In this document: positions 8,108 to 16,664 of the stretch, piece after piece
Layout: each line of letters starts with the position of its first letter
Numbering within the stretch: position 1 is the first letter of the stretch
Origin: Nocardia jinanensis
GTDB lineage: Bacteria; Actinomycetota; Actinomycetes; Mycobacteriales; Mycobacteriaceae
Assembly (NCBI RefSeq): GCF_014645735.1
Contig: NZ_BMMH01000015.1
Coordinates: forward strand, 62,001-126,000
Length of the DNA: 64,000 nt
Direction: 5' to 3'
Position numbers and translations under genes: made by a program
Notes under the pieces: model-generated
Databases searched by the model: none
What the model was told of the DNA's origin: nothing
The model's input: only the letters and a program-made list of their open reading frames with translations

Positions 8108-8593
8108 TCAGCGGACTTCGGCGATGAGTTCGACCTCCACCGGAGTGTTCTTCGGCAGTTCGAAGACGCCGACAGCCGAGCGCGCATGCGCTCCCGCGAG
8201 GCCGAACACCTCGCCGAGGAACTCCGAGGCACCGTTGATCACCAGCGGCTGATCGGTGAAACCCGGTGCCGAGGCGACGAACCCGACCACCTTCACGATC
8301 CGCACGACCTCGTCCAGGCCGACCAGATCGTGTACGGCGGCCAGCGCGTTCACCGCGCACCAGCGGGCCGCGGTCACCGCCTCGTCGAGCGACACCTCGG
8401 CGCCGACCTTGCCGATCGCCGACAGTTCACCTGCCACGAACGGCAGTTGCCCGGAGGTGTAGACGTAGTTGCCGGTGCGCAGTGCGGGCACGTACGCGGC
8501 CACCGGTGCCACCACAGGAGGTACCGTCAGGCCGAGCCGGTCGAGGTTGGCCTGCCATTCGGTCACCGGACCATTCGTTTCGGATTCCCCCAT
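8108..8593 (-). CDS. RidA family protein (Rv3678c-like)
   Basis: A 161-residue YjgF/YER057c/UK114-fold protein. RidA enzymes hydrolyse reactive enamine/imine intermediates released by PLP enzymes. The family core is seen in NYVYTSGQLPF, AARWCAVNALAAVHDLVG, and SAVGVFELPKNTPVEVELI. An Arg usually needed for imine deamination sits in the terminal region of canonical RidA; I do not see a clear equivalent (LVINGASEFLGEVFG stands there), so this may be a non-RidA subgroup. It starts 5 bp after the DUF4177 stop and is probably co-transcribed with it. Confidence 0.85.
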   Translation of the reverse strand: MGESETNGPVTEWQANLDRLGLTVPPVVAPVAAYVPALRTGNYVYTSGQLPFVAGELSAIGKVGAEVSLDEAVTAARWCAVNALAAVHDLVGLDEVVRIVKVVGFVASAPGFTDQPLVINGASEFLGEVFGLAGAHARSAVGVFELPKNTPVEVELIAEVR

Positions 8594-8598
8594 GGCGC

Positions 8599-8763
8599 TT
8601 ACTGCTTCGGCCGCTTGAGGTAGGCGACATGCTGCTCACCGGTCGGCCCGGGCAGCACGGTCACCAGCTCCCAGCCGTCGGCGCCCCACTGATCCAAAAT
8701 CTGTTTGGTCGCATGGGTCAGCAGCGGTACGGTCGCGTATTCCCACAGGGTCACATCGCTCAT
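8599..8763 (-). CDS. DUF4177-type small protein (Rv3678A-like)
   Basis: A 54-residue soluble protein starting MSDVTLWEYATVP and containing the family feature WGADGWELVTVLPGP. An in-frame ATG 27 nt further upstream (8790) would add nine residues; I prefer 8763 because the shorter form fits the family length. Function is unknown. The gene is the first of the probable unit with ridA and is divergent from the ATPase pair. Confidence 0.75.
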   Translation of the reverse strand: MSDVTLWEYATVPLLTHATKQILDQWGADGWELVTVLPGPTGEQHVAYLKRPKQ

Positions 8764-8913
8764 GCGCACGGAGCCTACTTGGTACGGCATACGTGACCCA
8801 CAGCGCGATCACCGGTCCGGCGATACGGAGCCGGTCCCGGTGTCTGGTACACCACATCCACACAATCCGGAGTATGCGGGCATCCGCCCGATCCGAGTTA
8901 TAGGCTCGCGACC

Positions 8914-9951
8914 GTGGCAGAACCAACGACGATGTCGGAATCGGCCGAACCGGGCCTGAAAACGGGGTGGCCCGACAGCGCGACGAACGCCCGCCTGCAC
9001 TACGTATCCGGTAAAGGCGGTACCGGTAAGTCCACGGTGTCCGCGGCCCTGGCACTGGCGCTGGCCGCCGGTGGACGGCGGGTGCTGCTGGTCGAGGTGG
9101 AGAACCGGCAATCGATCGCCCAGTTGTTCGACCTGCCACCGTTGCCGCCCACCGAGACGAAGATCGCTACCGCGGACGGCGGCGGCGAAGTGGTGGCGCT
9201 GGCCCTCGATATCGAGCACGCGTTCCTCGAATACCTCGATATGTTCTACAACCTCGGTTTCGCCGGCCGGGCCATGCGCCGGATGGGCGCGATAGATTTC
9301 GTCACGACCATCGCGCCGGGCCTGCGGGACGTCATCCTGACCGGCAAGATCAAGGAGTGCGTGGTCAGGTCCGATAAATCCGGTCGTCCCGTCTACGACG
9401 AGGTAGTCGTCGACGCGCCGCCGACCGGCCGGATCGCCAGTTTCCTCGACGTCACCCAGGCCATGGCCGAACTCGCCAAGGGCGGTCCGATCGCCGCCCA
9501 GTCCGAGGGCGTTTCCAAACTGCTGCATTCGGACCAGACCGTGATCCACCTGGTGACCCTGCTCGAGGCGCTGCCGGTGCAGGAGACCCTGGACGCGATC
9601 GCCGAGCTGCGGGGCAATGATCTGCGCATCGGCAGCGTGATCGTCAATCGCGCCGTGCACAGCCCGCTCAGCGCGGAGACCCGTGCCGCCGCGGCATCCG
9701 GTGAACTGGACGCCGACGCCGTGCGTTCCGGTCTGGAATCCGCCGGGATCACCCTGTCCACCGCGGATTTCGCGGGCCTGCTCACCGAGACGGTGGAACA
9801 TTCGGCCACGTTGAGCGCCCAGGACACCAGCGCGGCCGAACTCCTCGATCTGGAGGTCGCCCGGCTGCTGCTGCCCGCCCTCCCCAACGGTATGGACCTG
9901 GGCGGCCTCTACGAACTGGCTGCCCATCTGAGCGAGCAGGGAGTCCGATGA
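8914..9951 (+). CDS. Get3/ArsA-like ATPase, first of pair (Rv3679-like)
   Basis: A 345-residue P-loop ATPase of the deviant Walker-A (KGGTGKS) class; the motif GKGGTGKST is at 33-41, with the signature lysine. VVVDAPPTGR corresponds to the DTAPTGH switch of Get3. Get3/ArsA proteins target tail-anchored proteins or drive metalloid export; no arsenite-binding cysteines or ArsB partner are seen here, so a chaperone-like role is more likely. It starts at GTG 8914 and overlaps the second ATPase gene by 4 bp (ATGA), indicating coupled synthesis of a heterodimer. M. tuberculosis has the same pair before whiB4. Confidence 0.9.
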   Translation: MAEPTTMSESAEPGLKTGWPDSATNARLHYVSGKGGTGKSTVSAALALALAAGGRRVLLVEVENRQSIAQLFDLPPLPPTETKIATADGGGEVVALALDIEHAFLEYLDMFYNLGFAGRAMRRMGAIDFVTTIAPGLRDVILTGKIKECVVRSDKSGRPVYDEVVVDAPPTGRIASFLDVTQAMAELAKGGPIAAQSEGVSKLLHSDQTVIHLVTLLEALPVQETLDAIAELRGNDLRIGSVIVNRAVHSPLSAETRAAAASGELDADAVRSGLESAGITLSTADFAGLLTETVEHSATLSAQDTSAAELLDLEVARLLLPALPNGMDLGGLYELAAHLSEQGVR

Positions 9952-11087
9952 GCACCCGACCGGCCGGCCCGGCCCCTCTCGATATCTCCACCATCCTCGC
10001 CGACCCCGATGCCCGGGTCGTGGTGTGCTGTGGTTCCGGCGGCGTCGGAAAGACCACGACGGCGGCGGCGATCGCGTTGCGCGCGGCCGAGCAGGGGCGC
10101 AAGGTCGTCGTCCTCACCATCGACCCGGCCCGCCGACTGGCCCAGTCGCTGGGGGTCGCGGATCTGGACAACAGTCCGCAGCGTGTGGAACTGGGACCCG
10201 AGGCCAAGGGCGAGCTGCACGCCATGATGCTGAACATGCGCCGCACCTTCGACGAAATGGTGCTGGAACACACCGCCCCCGACAAGGCCGAGCAGATCTT
10301 CGCCAACCCCTTCTATCAGGCGGTGGCCTCCTCGTTCGGTGGCACGCAGGAATACATGGCGATGGAGAAGCTCGGTCAGCTCGCGGGGCACCGGGAATGG
10401 GATCTCATCGTCGTGGACACCCCGCCCTCGCGTAACGCCCTGGATTTCCTGGACGCCCCCAAACGGCTGGGCAACTTCCTGAACGGCCGCATGATCCGGG
10501 TCATCATGGCGCCCGGACGGGGGGTCGGACGGTTCGTCACGGGCGCGATGAGCCTGGCCGTACGCGGGGTGTCGACCATTGTGGGCGGCCAGATGCTCAA
10601 GGACGCCTCGAATTTCCTGCAGTCGCTGGAATCGCTGTTCGGCGGGTTCCAGGAGCGCGCCAACCGCACCTTCGCCATGCTGGCCAAACCCGGCACCCAT
10701 TTCCTGGTGGTCGCGGCGCCGGAACCCGATGCGCTGCGCGAGGCGTCGTTCTTCGTGGACCGGCTGTCGACGGAGCAGATGCCGCTGGCCGGTCTGGTGC
10801 TCAACCGGACCCATCCGGTGCTGTGCTCGCTGCCGTCGGATCACGCTCTCACCGCCGCCGACCGGCTCGGCGATTCGGATCCGCTATCGGCGGGCGTGCT
10901 GCGCGTGCACGCTCAGCGGGTCTCGACGGCACGGCGTGAACAGCATCTGCTGCACCGGTTCACGGGTGCGCATCCGCGGGTGCCGATCGTATCGGTGACG
11001 GCCTTGCCGTTCGATATCACCGATCTGGTCGCCCTGCGCGCGGTCGGGGCGCAACTGGCCGGAACGCGGACAGCCACGGAAGCCTGA
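9948..11087 (+). CDS. Get3/ArsA-like ATPase, second of pair (Rv3680-like)
   Basis: A 379-residue partner of the preceding ATPase. The Walker A is GSGGVGKTT (29-37), followed by VLTIDPARRLAQSLG, and the switch region is VVDTPPSRNALDFLDAP. The middle region is Met-rich (MMLNMRRTFDEM), as expected of a Get3-type helical domain that could hold hydrophobic segments. The start ATG overlaps the previous stop. A perfect 15-bp hairpin lies 53 bp after the stop. In mycobacteria the pair has been linked to stress and drug tolerance; the client proteins here are unknown. Confidence 0.9.
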   Translation: MSTRPAGPAPLDISTILADPDARVVVCCGSGGVGKTTTAAAIALRAAEQGRKVVVLTIDPARRLAQSLGVADLDNSPQRVELGPEAKGELHAMMLNMRRTFDEMVLEHTAPDKAEQIFANPFYQAVASSFGGTQEYMAMEKLGQLAGHREWDLIVVDTPPSRNALDFLDAPKRLGNFLNGRMIRVIMAPGRGVGRFVTGAMSLAVRGVSTIVGGQMLKDASNFLQSLESLFGGFQERANRTFAMLAKPGTHFLVVAAPEPDALREASFFVDRLSTEQMPLAGLVLNRTHPVLCSLPSDHALTAADRLGDSDPLSAGVLRVHAQRVSTARREQHLLHRFTGAHPRVPIVSVTALPFDITDLVALRAVGAQLAGTRTATEA

Positions 11088-11140
11088 ACCCACTCCCGTT
11101 CCCGGCTCGGCCATCGCTGGATCGGGTCCTATCGGGCAAA

Positions 11141-11173
11141 CCGCCGGGCACTCGAAACTCGAGTGCCCGGCGG
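11141..11173. terminator. Perfect 15-bp hairpin between ATPase pair and whiB4
   Basis: CCGCCGGGCACTCGA and TCGAGTGCCCGGCGG pair without mismatch around a 3-nt loop (AAC). It lies between convergent genes, 53 bp after one stop and 23 bp from the other, so it can end transcripts from both sides. Confidence 0.85.
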
Positions 11174-11196
11174 TCGGTAGTCCAATAGGGAATTGT

Positions 11197-11520
11197 TTAC
11201 ATAGCCACCTGGTGATGGCGCTGGGCGTGAAAGAAATCCGACCAGGAGGTCACCTCGGGATGCTGCTTGAGCAGCGCCCGCCGCTGTCGTTCGGTCATCC
11301 CGCCCCACACCCCGAACTCGACCCTGTTGTCCAGAGCGTCGGCCCCGCACTCCATCAGGACCGGGCAGTGGCGGCAGATCGTCGCCGCCTTGCGCTGGGC
11401 GGCGCCGCGTACGAACAGTTGGTCGGGATCCACTTCCTTGCATCGGGCCTGGGCCACCCAGGCGATCCTTGCTTCGGCCTGCTCTACGTCCAATCGAGCG
11501 ACGGGGGTTGTCATATGCAT
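11197..11520 (-). CDS. whiB4: WhiB-family redox regulator, WhiB4-like
   Basis: A 107-residue Wbl protein. The four cluster cysteines are Cys27, Cys49, Cys52 and Cys58 (C..CxxCx5C), followed by the family turn GVWGG (70-74) and a basic helix TERQRRALLK. Such proteins bind a 4Fe-4S cluster that reacts with O2 and NO. Two starts are possible, ATG 11520 and ATG 11514; AAAGGGG stands about 9 nt before the first. It sits between the Get3-like pair and ponA2 on the opposite strand, as whiB4 does in mycobacteria, where it controls oxidative-stress genes. Confidence 0.92.
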   Translation of the reverse strand: MHMTTPVARLDVEQAEARIAWVAQARCKEVDPDQLFVRGAAQRKAATICRHCPVLMECGADALDNRVEFGVWGGMTERQRRALLKQHPEVTSWSDFFHAQRHHQVAM

Positions 11521-11870
11521 TTGGTGTGCCCCTTTGCCAGTCCGAACACCGGGTCACGGCGCTCCGGAATCGCGTGCCACTCCGCAGCAACCCGAACCCC
11601 GCTGCGAAGTGCACCACATTCCACATTGAGTGTTAGCTCTATCACACTGAGCTCTCAATCTAGGTAAAGGTATGCCGATTGCGCAAGACCGAGTACTGAC
11701 TTTTTGGTACGTCCGTGCCTGCGCATCGCCGGGCGTTTCCCGCCCTCCTGCCCGTATACGCACGTCAGGCGCCCTCGGCGATACACCCCGCTCAATCCAC
11801 TGATCGGCCAGGACAACACCCGGTGTCCACACTTCACGAGCTCCGAACCACGACCCTCTACGCTGGTGCT
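11521..11870. other. Divergent promoter region between whiB4 and ponA2
   Basis: About 350 bp with no gene I accept. It must carry the promoters of both divergent genes. An AGCTCT direct repeat and an AGTGT/ACACT pair lie near 11628-11656, in a locally AT-richer stretch. The ponA2 frame stays open upstream to 11715, so part of this stretch could be an N-terminal extension, but it does not look conserved. Confidence 0.5.
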
Positions 11871-14258
11871 GTGCCGATCACACGTGCGCTCCTCAAGCTG
11901 GCAGGCAGCTGCGTACTCGCCTCCGTGCTCGTAGCCGGATTGTTGTTCCCGGTCGCCGGAGGTTTCGGATTCGTCTCGAACCGCGCCGCCGACGCCGTCG
12001 ACAACGTGTCCGCGGAACTGGTCGAGGGAACCGTGCCCGCCGTCTCCACCATGGTGGACGCGGCCGGTAATCCCATCGCCTGGCTGTACGAGCAACGCCG
12101 GTTCGAAGTACCCAGCGACCAGATCTCCAACGATATGAAGCTGGCCATCGTCTCCATCGAGGACAAGCGCTTCGCCGACCATCACGGTGTCGACTGGCAG
12201 GGCACCATTCGCGCCTTCCTGACCAACACCAGCAGCGGCGAGGTCCAGCAGGGCGCCTCGACCCTCGACCAGCAGTACGTGAAGAACTTCAACCTGCTCG
12301 TGGTGGCCAAGACCGATGCCGAGCGCCGCGCTGCCATCGAGACCACCCCGGCGCGCAAGATCCGCGAGATCCGGATGGCGCTGACGCTGGACAAGGAACT
12401 CAGCAAGGACGAGGTCCTCACCCGCTATCTGAACCTGGTCCCGTTCGGCAATTCCTCCTACGGCATCCAGGACGCCGCCCAGACCTACTTCGGTATCGAC
12501 GCCAAGGACTTGAACATCGCCCAGTCGGCGATGCTGGCCGGGATGGTGCAGTCCAGCTCCAAGCTCAACCCTTACACCAACCCCGAAGGCGTCACCGATC
12601 GCCGAAACATCGTGCTGGACACCCTGATCCAGAACATCCCCAGCCGGGCCGCGGAGTTCCACGCCGCGAAATCGCAGCCGCTGGGCGTGCTGCCCGAGCC
12701 GAAAGGCCTGCCCCGGGGGTGCATCGCCGCCGGTGATCGCGGGTTCTTCTGCGATTACGCCCTGTCGTACCTGGCCAACGCCGGGCTCAGCAAAGAACAG
12801 ATCGAAAAGGGCGGCTACCTGATCCGTACCACCCTGGACCCCGCCGTCCAGGATTCGGTGAAGCGTTCGGTCAACGCGAACGCCGACCCCCATCTGGAGA
12901 ATATCGCCGAGATCATGTCGTTGATCGGCCCCGGCAAGGACAAACATCCGCTGCTGGCGATGGCGAGCAGCCGTACCTACGGCCTGAACCGCGACGCGCA
13001 CGAGACCCTGCTCGGCCAGCCGTACACGATGGTCGGCGACGGCGCGGGCTCGATCTTCAAGCTGTTCACCACCGCGGCCGCGATGGAAAAGGGTATGGGC
13101 ACCAACGCGCAGCTGGATGTGCCGTCCCGGTTCGATGCCCGAGGTATGGGTAACGGTGGCGCACCCGGCTGCCCGCCCGCCACCTACTGCGTCGAGAACG
13201 CGGGCAACTACCGGTCGCCCATGTCGGTGACCGAGGCACTGGCCACCTCACCGAACACGGCCTTCGTGAAACTCATCCAGGCTGTCGGCGTGACCCCGAC
13301 CGTGGATATGGCCGTCCGGCTGGGCCTGCGCTCCTACACCGATCCCGGCACCTCCGGACACGATGACAACCAGAGCCTCGCCGATATGATCAAGGGCCAG
13401 AATCTCGGCTCGTTCACCCTCGGCCCGCTCGCGGTCAACCCGCTGGAACTGTCCAATGTGGCCGCGACCATCGCCTCCGGCGGGACCTGGTGCCCGCCCT
13501 CGCCGATCGCGGAAGTGATCGACCGCTACGGCAAGCCGGTGCCGCTCACCGAACAGGCCTGCGAGCAGGTCGTCGAACCGGGTCTGGCCAACACACTGGC
13601 CAATGCCATGGGCAAGGACTCCGCCGGCGGCGGTACCGCCTCGGCGGCCGCCGGGACGGCCGGGTGGAACCTGCCGGTATCGGCCAAGACGGGTACCACC
13701 GAAAGTCACCGGTCCTCGGCATTCCTCGGATTCACCAATTCGCTGGCGGGCGCGGTCTACGTCTACGGCGACAGCCCGACCCCCGGTGAGATCTGCTCCT
13801 TCCCGCTGCGCAACTGCCCGGCCAGCGACGCCAACGGCCTGTTCGGCGGTAACGAGCCCGCCCGGACCTGGTTCGGCGCCGTGAAGAGTGTGGTGTCGAA
13901 CTTCCCGCCGCCGGCGCTACCGCCGGTCGACGAGAAATACGTCCGTGGCGCGGAGAACGCGCAGGTGCCCGATGTGGTCGGTATGACGGCGGGCGAGGCG
14001 ACGGGAGCGCTCACCGGCGCCGGATTCAAGGTCACCTCGGTGACCTCGCCCGGTTCAGCCCCCAAGGGCACGGTCACCGGTTCGACGCCGAACGGGTCGG
14101 CCATTCCCGGATCGCAGGTGACGATCTACATCAGCGACGGCACAGTCCGCGAACCACCACCCCCGGGCCGGCCGGCAGCGACCACCCCGAACGTCCCCGG
14201 GTTGCCGCTGCCGCCGTTCCTGCCGCCGATCCCGATCCCGGTGCCCATCCCCCGATGA
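11871..14258 (+). CDS. ponA2: Bifunctional penicillin-binding protein PonA2 with PASTA domain
   Basis: A class A penicillin-binding protein that polymerises and crosslinks peptidoglycan. With the GTG at 11871 it is 795 residues and aligns at the N-terminus (ITRALLKLAG) with mycobacterial PonA2. After the signal anchor (about 8-30) the transglycosylase domain has the catalytic EDKRF (Glu97) and QGASTLDQQYVKN. The transpeptidase domain has SIFK (Ser394, Lys397), SPN and KTG (Lys606). One PASTA domain (VPDVVGMTAGEA to TIYISDG, about 690-755) and a Pro-rich tail follow. GTG 11823 is an alternative start adding 16 residues. It is convergent with yqeY. Confidence 0.94.
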   Translation: MPITRALLKLAGSCVLASVLVAGLLFPVAGGFGFVSNRAADAVDNVSAELVEGTVPAVSTMVDAAGNPIAWLYEQRRFEVPSDQISNDMKLAIVSIEDKRFADHHGVDWQGTIRAFLTNTSSGEVQQGASTLDQQYVKNFNLLVVAKTDAERRAAIETTPARKIREIRMALTLDKELSKDEVLTRYLNLVPFGNSSYGIQDAAQTYFGIDAKDLNIAQSAMLAGMVQSSSKLNPYTNPEGVTDRRNIVLDTLIQNIPSRAAEFHAAKSQPLGVLPEPKGLPRGCIAAGDRGFFCDYALSYLANAGLSKEQIEKGGYLIRTTLDPAVQDSVKRSVNANADPHLENIAEIMSLIGPGKDKHPLLAMASSRTYGLNRDAHETLLGQPYTMVGDGAGSIFKLFTTAAAMEKGMGTNAQLDVPSRFDARGMGNGGAPGCPPATYCVENAGNYRSPMSVTEALATSPNTAFVKLIQAVGVTPTVDMAVRLGLRSYTDPGTSGHDDNQSLADMIKGQNLGSFTLGPLAVNPLELSNVAATIASGGTWCPPSPIAEVIDRYGKPVPLTEQACEQVVEPGLANTLANAMGKDSAGGGTASAAAGTAGWNLPVSAKTGTTESHRSSAFLGFTNSLAGAVYVYGDSPTPGEICSFPLRNCPASDANGLFGGNEPARTWFGAVKSVVSNFPPPALPPVDEKYVRGAENAQVPDVVGMTAGEATGALTGAGFKVTSVTSPGSAPKGTVTGSTPNGSAIPGSQVTIYISDGTVREPPPPGRPAATTPNVPGLPLPPFLPPIPIPVPIPR

Positions 14259-14282
14259 CCCCGGCGGTGCGGGCGCGGCCGG

Positions 14283-14298
14283 GGCCGGGAAACCGGCC
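14283..14298. terminator. Short hairpin between ponA2 and yqeY-like gene
   Basis: GGCCGG and CCGGCC pair around a GAAA tetraloop, 24 bp after the ponA2 stop; its right edge touches the convergent stop codon. The stem is short but very GC-rich and the loop is a stable one. Confidence 0.5.
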
Positions 14299-14762
14299 TA
14301 AAGCCTCGCCTTCACCGCCGCCGAGATCCGCGAACCGTCGGCCTTACCGGCGGCCAGAGCGGACGCGACCTTCATGACCTGACCCATCTGGCGCATCCCG
14401 GGGCGCTCGCCGATCTCCTCGGCGACCTGGGCGATCGCGGTATCGGCCAGATCGGCGACTTCCGCCTCGGTCAGCTGAGTGGGCAGGTACTCGTCGATGA
14501 TCCGGGCCTCGGCGTGTTCGTTGGCCGCCAGCTCGCCGCGACCCGCCTGGGTGTAGATCTCGGCGGACTCATTGCGTTTCTTCGATTCCTTGGTGAGCAC
14601 CGCCACGACCTCGGCGTCGGAGAGTTCGCGGGCTTCCTTCCCGGCGACCTCGGCCGTCTGGACGGCGGCCAGCAGCATCCGCAAGGTGTTCAGACGCAGC
14701 GGATCCTTCGCCTTCATCGCGGCGGTCATATCGGCGCGCAGCTTCGTTTTCAGTTCCGACAT
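14298..14762 (-). CDS. GatB/YqeY domain protein
   Basis: A 154-residue helical protein starting MSELKTKLRADM. It contains the YqeY features RLNTLRMLLAAVQ, ELSDAEVVAVLTKESKKRNESAE, and GMRQMGQVMKVASA. The domain is related to the tRNA-binding tail of the GatB amidotransferase subunit. An open upstream extension to 14861 is ignored because it is Arg-rich and unlike the family. Function is unproved; a tRNA- or aminoacyl-tRNA-linked role is the usual proposal. It is convergent with ponA2 and divergent from the metallophosphoesterase gene. Confidence 0.88.
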   Translation of the reverse strand: MSELKTKLRADMTAAMKAKDPLRLNTLRMLLAAVQTAEVAGKEARELSDAEVVAVLTKESKKRNESAEIYTQAGRGELAANEHAEARIIDEYLPTQLTEAEVADLADTAIAQVAEEIGERPGMRQMGQVMKVASALAAGKADGSRISAAVKARL

Positions 14763-14965
14763 GCGCAGAACGGTAGCCGCTGCACCCCGCCACGCCCACC
14801 GCATTACCCGCGGAAGCAGGCGTGTCCGCCTCCGCGGGATCGCGATATTTCCCGAGGCCACAGGCTTGTCCTCATCCGTAACACCGCGTCATCCGCCCGC
14901 CACACCGCCGAAACTGTGGCTCAACACGCTGCGCGCACAGCGACCTGGTCACCTATGCTGGGCAA

Positions 14966-15928
14966 ATGCCCGTGATCTCGACGTCGGTCCTCCGCCGAAC
15001 CGCATTCGGCGCCGCCGGAGCCGCGGCGGCCGGAGTCGGCTATGCCTCACTGATCGAACGCAATGCCTTCGTACTCCGCGAAGCGACGATGCCGGTGCTG
15101 CGGCCGGGCTCGGCCCCGCTGCGGGTGTTGCACATCAGCGATCTGCACATGACCCCCGGGCAGAAGCTCAAACAGCAGTGGCTGCGCGAACTCGACCGGC
15201 TCGAACCCGACCTGGTGATCAACACCGGTGACAACCTGTCGCATCAGAAGGCCGTGCCCGCGGTCGTCCAATCGCTGGGTGGGCTGCTGTCGCGACCGGG
15301 CCTGTTCGTATTCGGCAGCAACGACTACTTCGCGCCGGTCCCCAAGAATCCGCTGAAGTATTTCGACAAGAACCACAAGCGCGTCCACGGCGCCCCGCTG
15401 CCGTGGAAGGATCTGCGCGCGGCATTCAACGAGCGCGGATGGCTGGATCTGACGCACACCCGCCGGGATATCGAGGTGGGCGGTATCCGTATCGCGAGCG
15501 CCGGTGTCGACGACCCACATCTGCAGCGCGATCGCTACGACACCATCGCCGGTGCTCCGAATCCGCTCGCCGATCTCCGGATCGGCGTGACGCACTCCCC
15601 GGAGCCGCGGGTACTGGACCGCTTCGCCGAGGACGGCTACGACCTGATCCTGGCCGGGCATACCCACGGCGGCCAACTCTGCCTGCCCGGGTACGGCGCT
15701 CTGGTCACCAACTGCGATATCGACCGCTCCCGGGTCAAGGGTCCGTCCAAATGGGGTGCCCATACCCGGCTGCACGTCTCGGCCGGTATCGGCACCTCAC
15801 CGTGGGCGCCCTACCGTTTCTGCTGCCGGCCCGAGGCGACGCTGCTCACCCTCGTCGCCGTACCGCCCACACAACCGACGGCCGACTCCGGTCACGGCAT
15901 CTCGACATCGCAGGCGGTCGCCCGGTAA
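14966..15928 (+). CDS. Membrane-anchored metallophosphoesterase (Rv3683-like)
   Basis: A 320-residue calcineurin-like phosphoesterase. An N-terminal hydrophobic anchor (about 10-28) is followed by the metal-binding motifs HISDLHM, NTGDN, GSND and the late GHTHGG. These place a dinuclear metal site, probably outside the membrane or at its face. The YkuE/YaeI branch has the same anchor and hydrolyses UDP-diacylglucosamine or related lipids in some bacteria, but the substrate here is unknown. It lies 86 bp before tRNA-Pro. The order ponA2, then metallophosphoesterase, follows mycobacteria. Confidence 0.88.
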   Translation: MPVISTSVLRRTAFGAAGAAAAGVGYASLIERNAFVLREATMPVLRPGSAPLRVLHISDLHMTPGQKLKQQWLRELDRLEPDLVINTGDNLSHQKAVPAVVQSLGGLLSRPGLFVFGSNDYFAPVPKNPLKYFDKNHKRVHGAPLPWKDLRAAFNERGWLDLTHTRRDIEVGGIRIASAGVDDPHLQRDRYDTIAGAPNPLADLRIGVTHSPEPRVLDRFAEDGYDLILAGHTHGGQLCLPGYGALVTNCDIDRSRVKGPSKWGAHTRLHVSAGIGTSPWAPYRFCCRPEATLLTLVAVPPTQPTADSGHGISTSQAVAR

Positions 15929-16014
15929 TCCTGCGCACTGCCGGAAAAATGACGCTGAACTGGCGGTTTCTTTTCCGGACCGGACCTGATGTAAGCTATC
16001 GCAGGTCCACTTCA

Positions 16015-16088
<74 letters not shown>

Positions 16089-16110
16089 CTCGTGTTGGTC
16101 GAGACACGAT

Positions 16111-16147
16111 AAGGCACCTGACCAGGTTTATCCGGTCAGGTGCCTTT
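16111..16147 (+). terminator. Intrinsic terminator after tRNA-Pro
   Basis: AAGGCACCTGACC and GGTCAGGTGCCTT pair over 13 bp around a 10-nt loop, followed by a short T/C run. It ends the tRNA transcript. Confidence 0.88.
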
Positions 16148-16664
16148 CTCGTTCCCGAACATATTCGCAGGTCATGGAACCGGACTCCACTGTGTTCGTT
16201 ACGGGCCGTCATCCGCTCGACCACACCTCGAACCGACAGAACACTCGTTCTTTCCCGCAGCCGAGTGGTCCTCCACGTGTGGTCGAAAGACGGAACAGCC
16301 CCTGACCAGTTGAGGCGGGTTCACAAGCCGACAATCATTCCGGGCCGCACAAGCAGTTCCGGTCGACCGCGTGGCCGGTCGAAGACGGTGACCGTTGCGA
16401 TGCCGATCGCCGGCGAGGGCGCAGCGCGCCGGAGATCGTGCGCAGTGGCGCCGTCGACTCAGCCGACCGGCTGCACCGAATGGACCTGGGTGGCGACATC
16501 GGCGGGCACACTGCCCTTGAACCCTGGCTGTACCTGGAAAATTGTTCCGCCCCCATAGTTCCGGATCGGTCCGGATGTCCGGAACGCCACGGCCGGGCGC
16601 CGGAGTTTCCACAGCGTTCCCGGGTAATCTCCCCGGACATTCTCGACCTCAGCCAAGGAGTTCC
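16148..16664. other. Gene-free stretch before arylsulfotransferase gene
   Basis: About 515 bp in which no frame on either strand shows a convincing start, motif or protein-like composition. The last 15 bp carry the AAGGAG ribosome site of the next gene. The promoter of that gene is presumably here, but I cannot point to a consensus. Confidence 0.5.

Noticed and set aside
8914..11087. An arsenic-resistance operon because of ArsA-like genes
   Set aside because: There is no ArsB, ArsR or ArsC and no metalloid-binding cysteine triad; the pair matches Get3-like chromosomal genes.
11715..11870. An N-terminal extension of PonA2
   Set aside because: The sequence is Arg/Pro-rich and does not fit the family; GTG 11871 gives the normal signal anchor.
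16148..16664. A small gene between tRNA-Pro and the arylsulfotransferase gene
   Set aside because: Open frames exist on both strands but none has a ribosome site plus protein-like composition.
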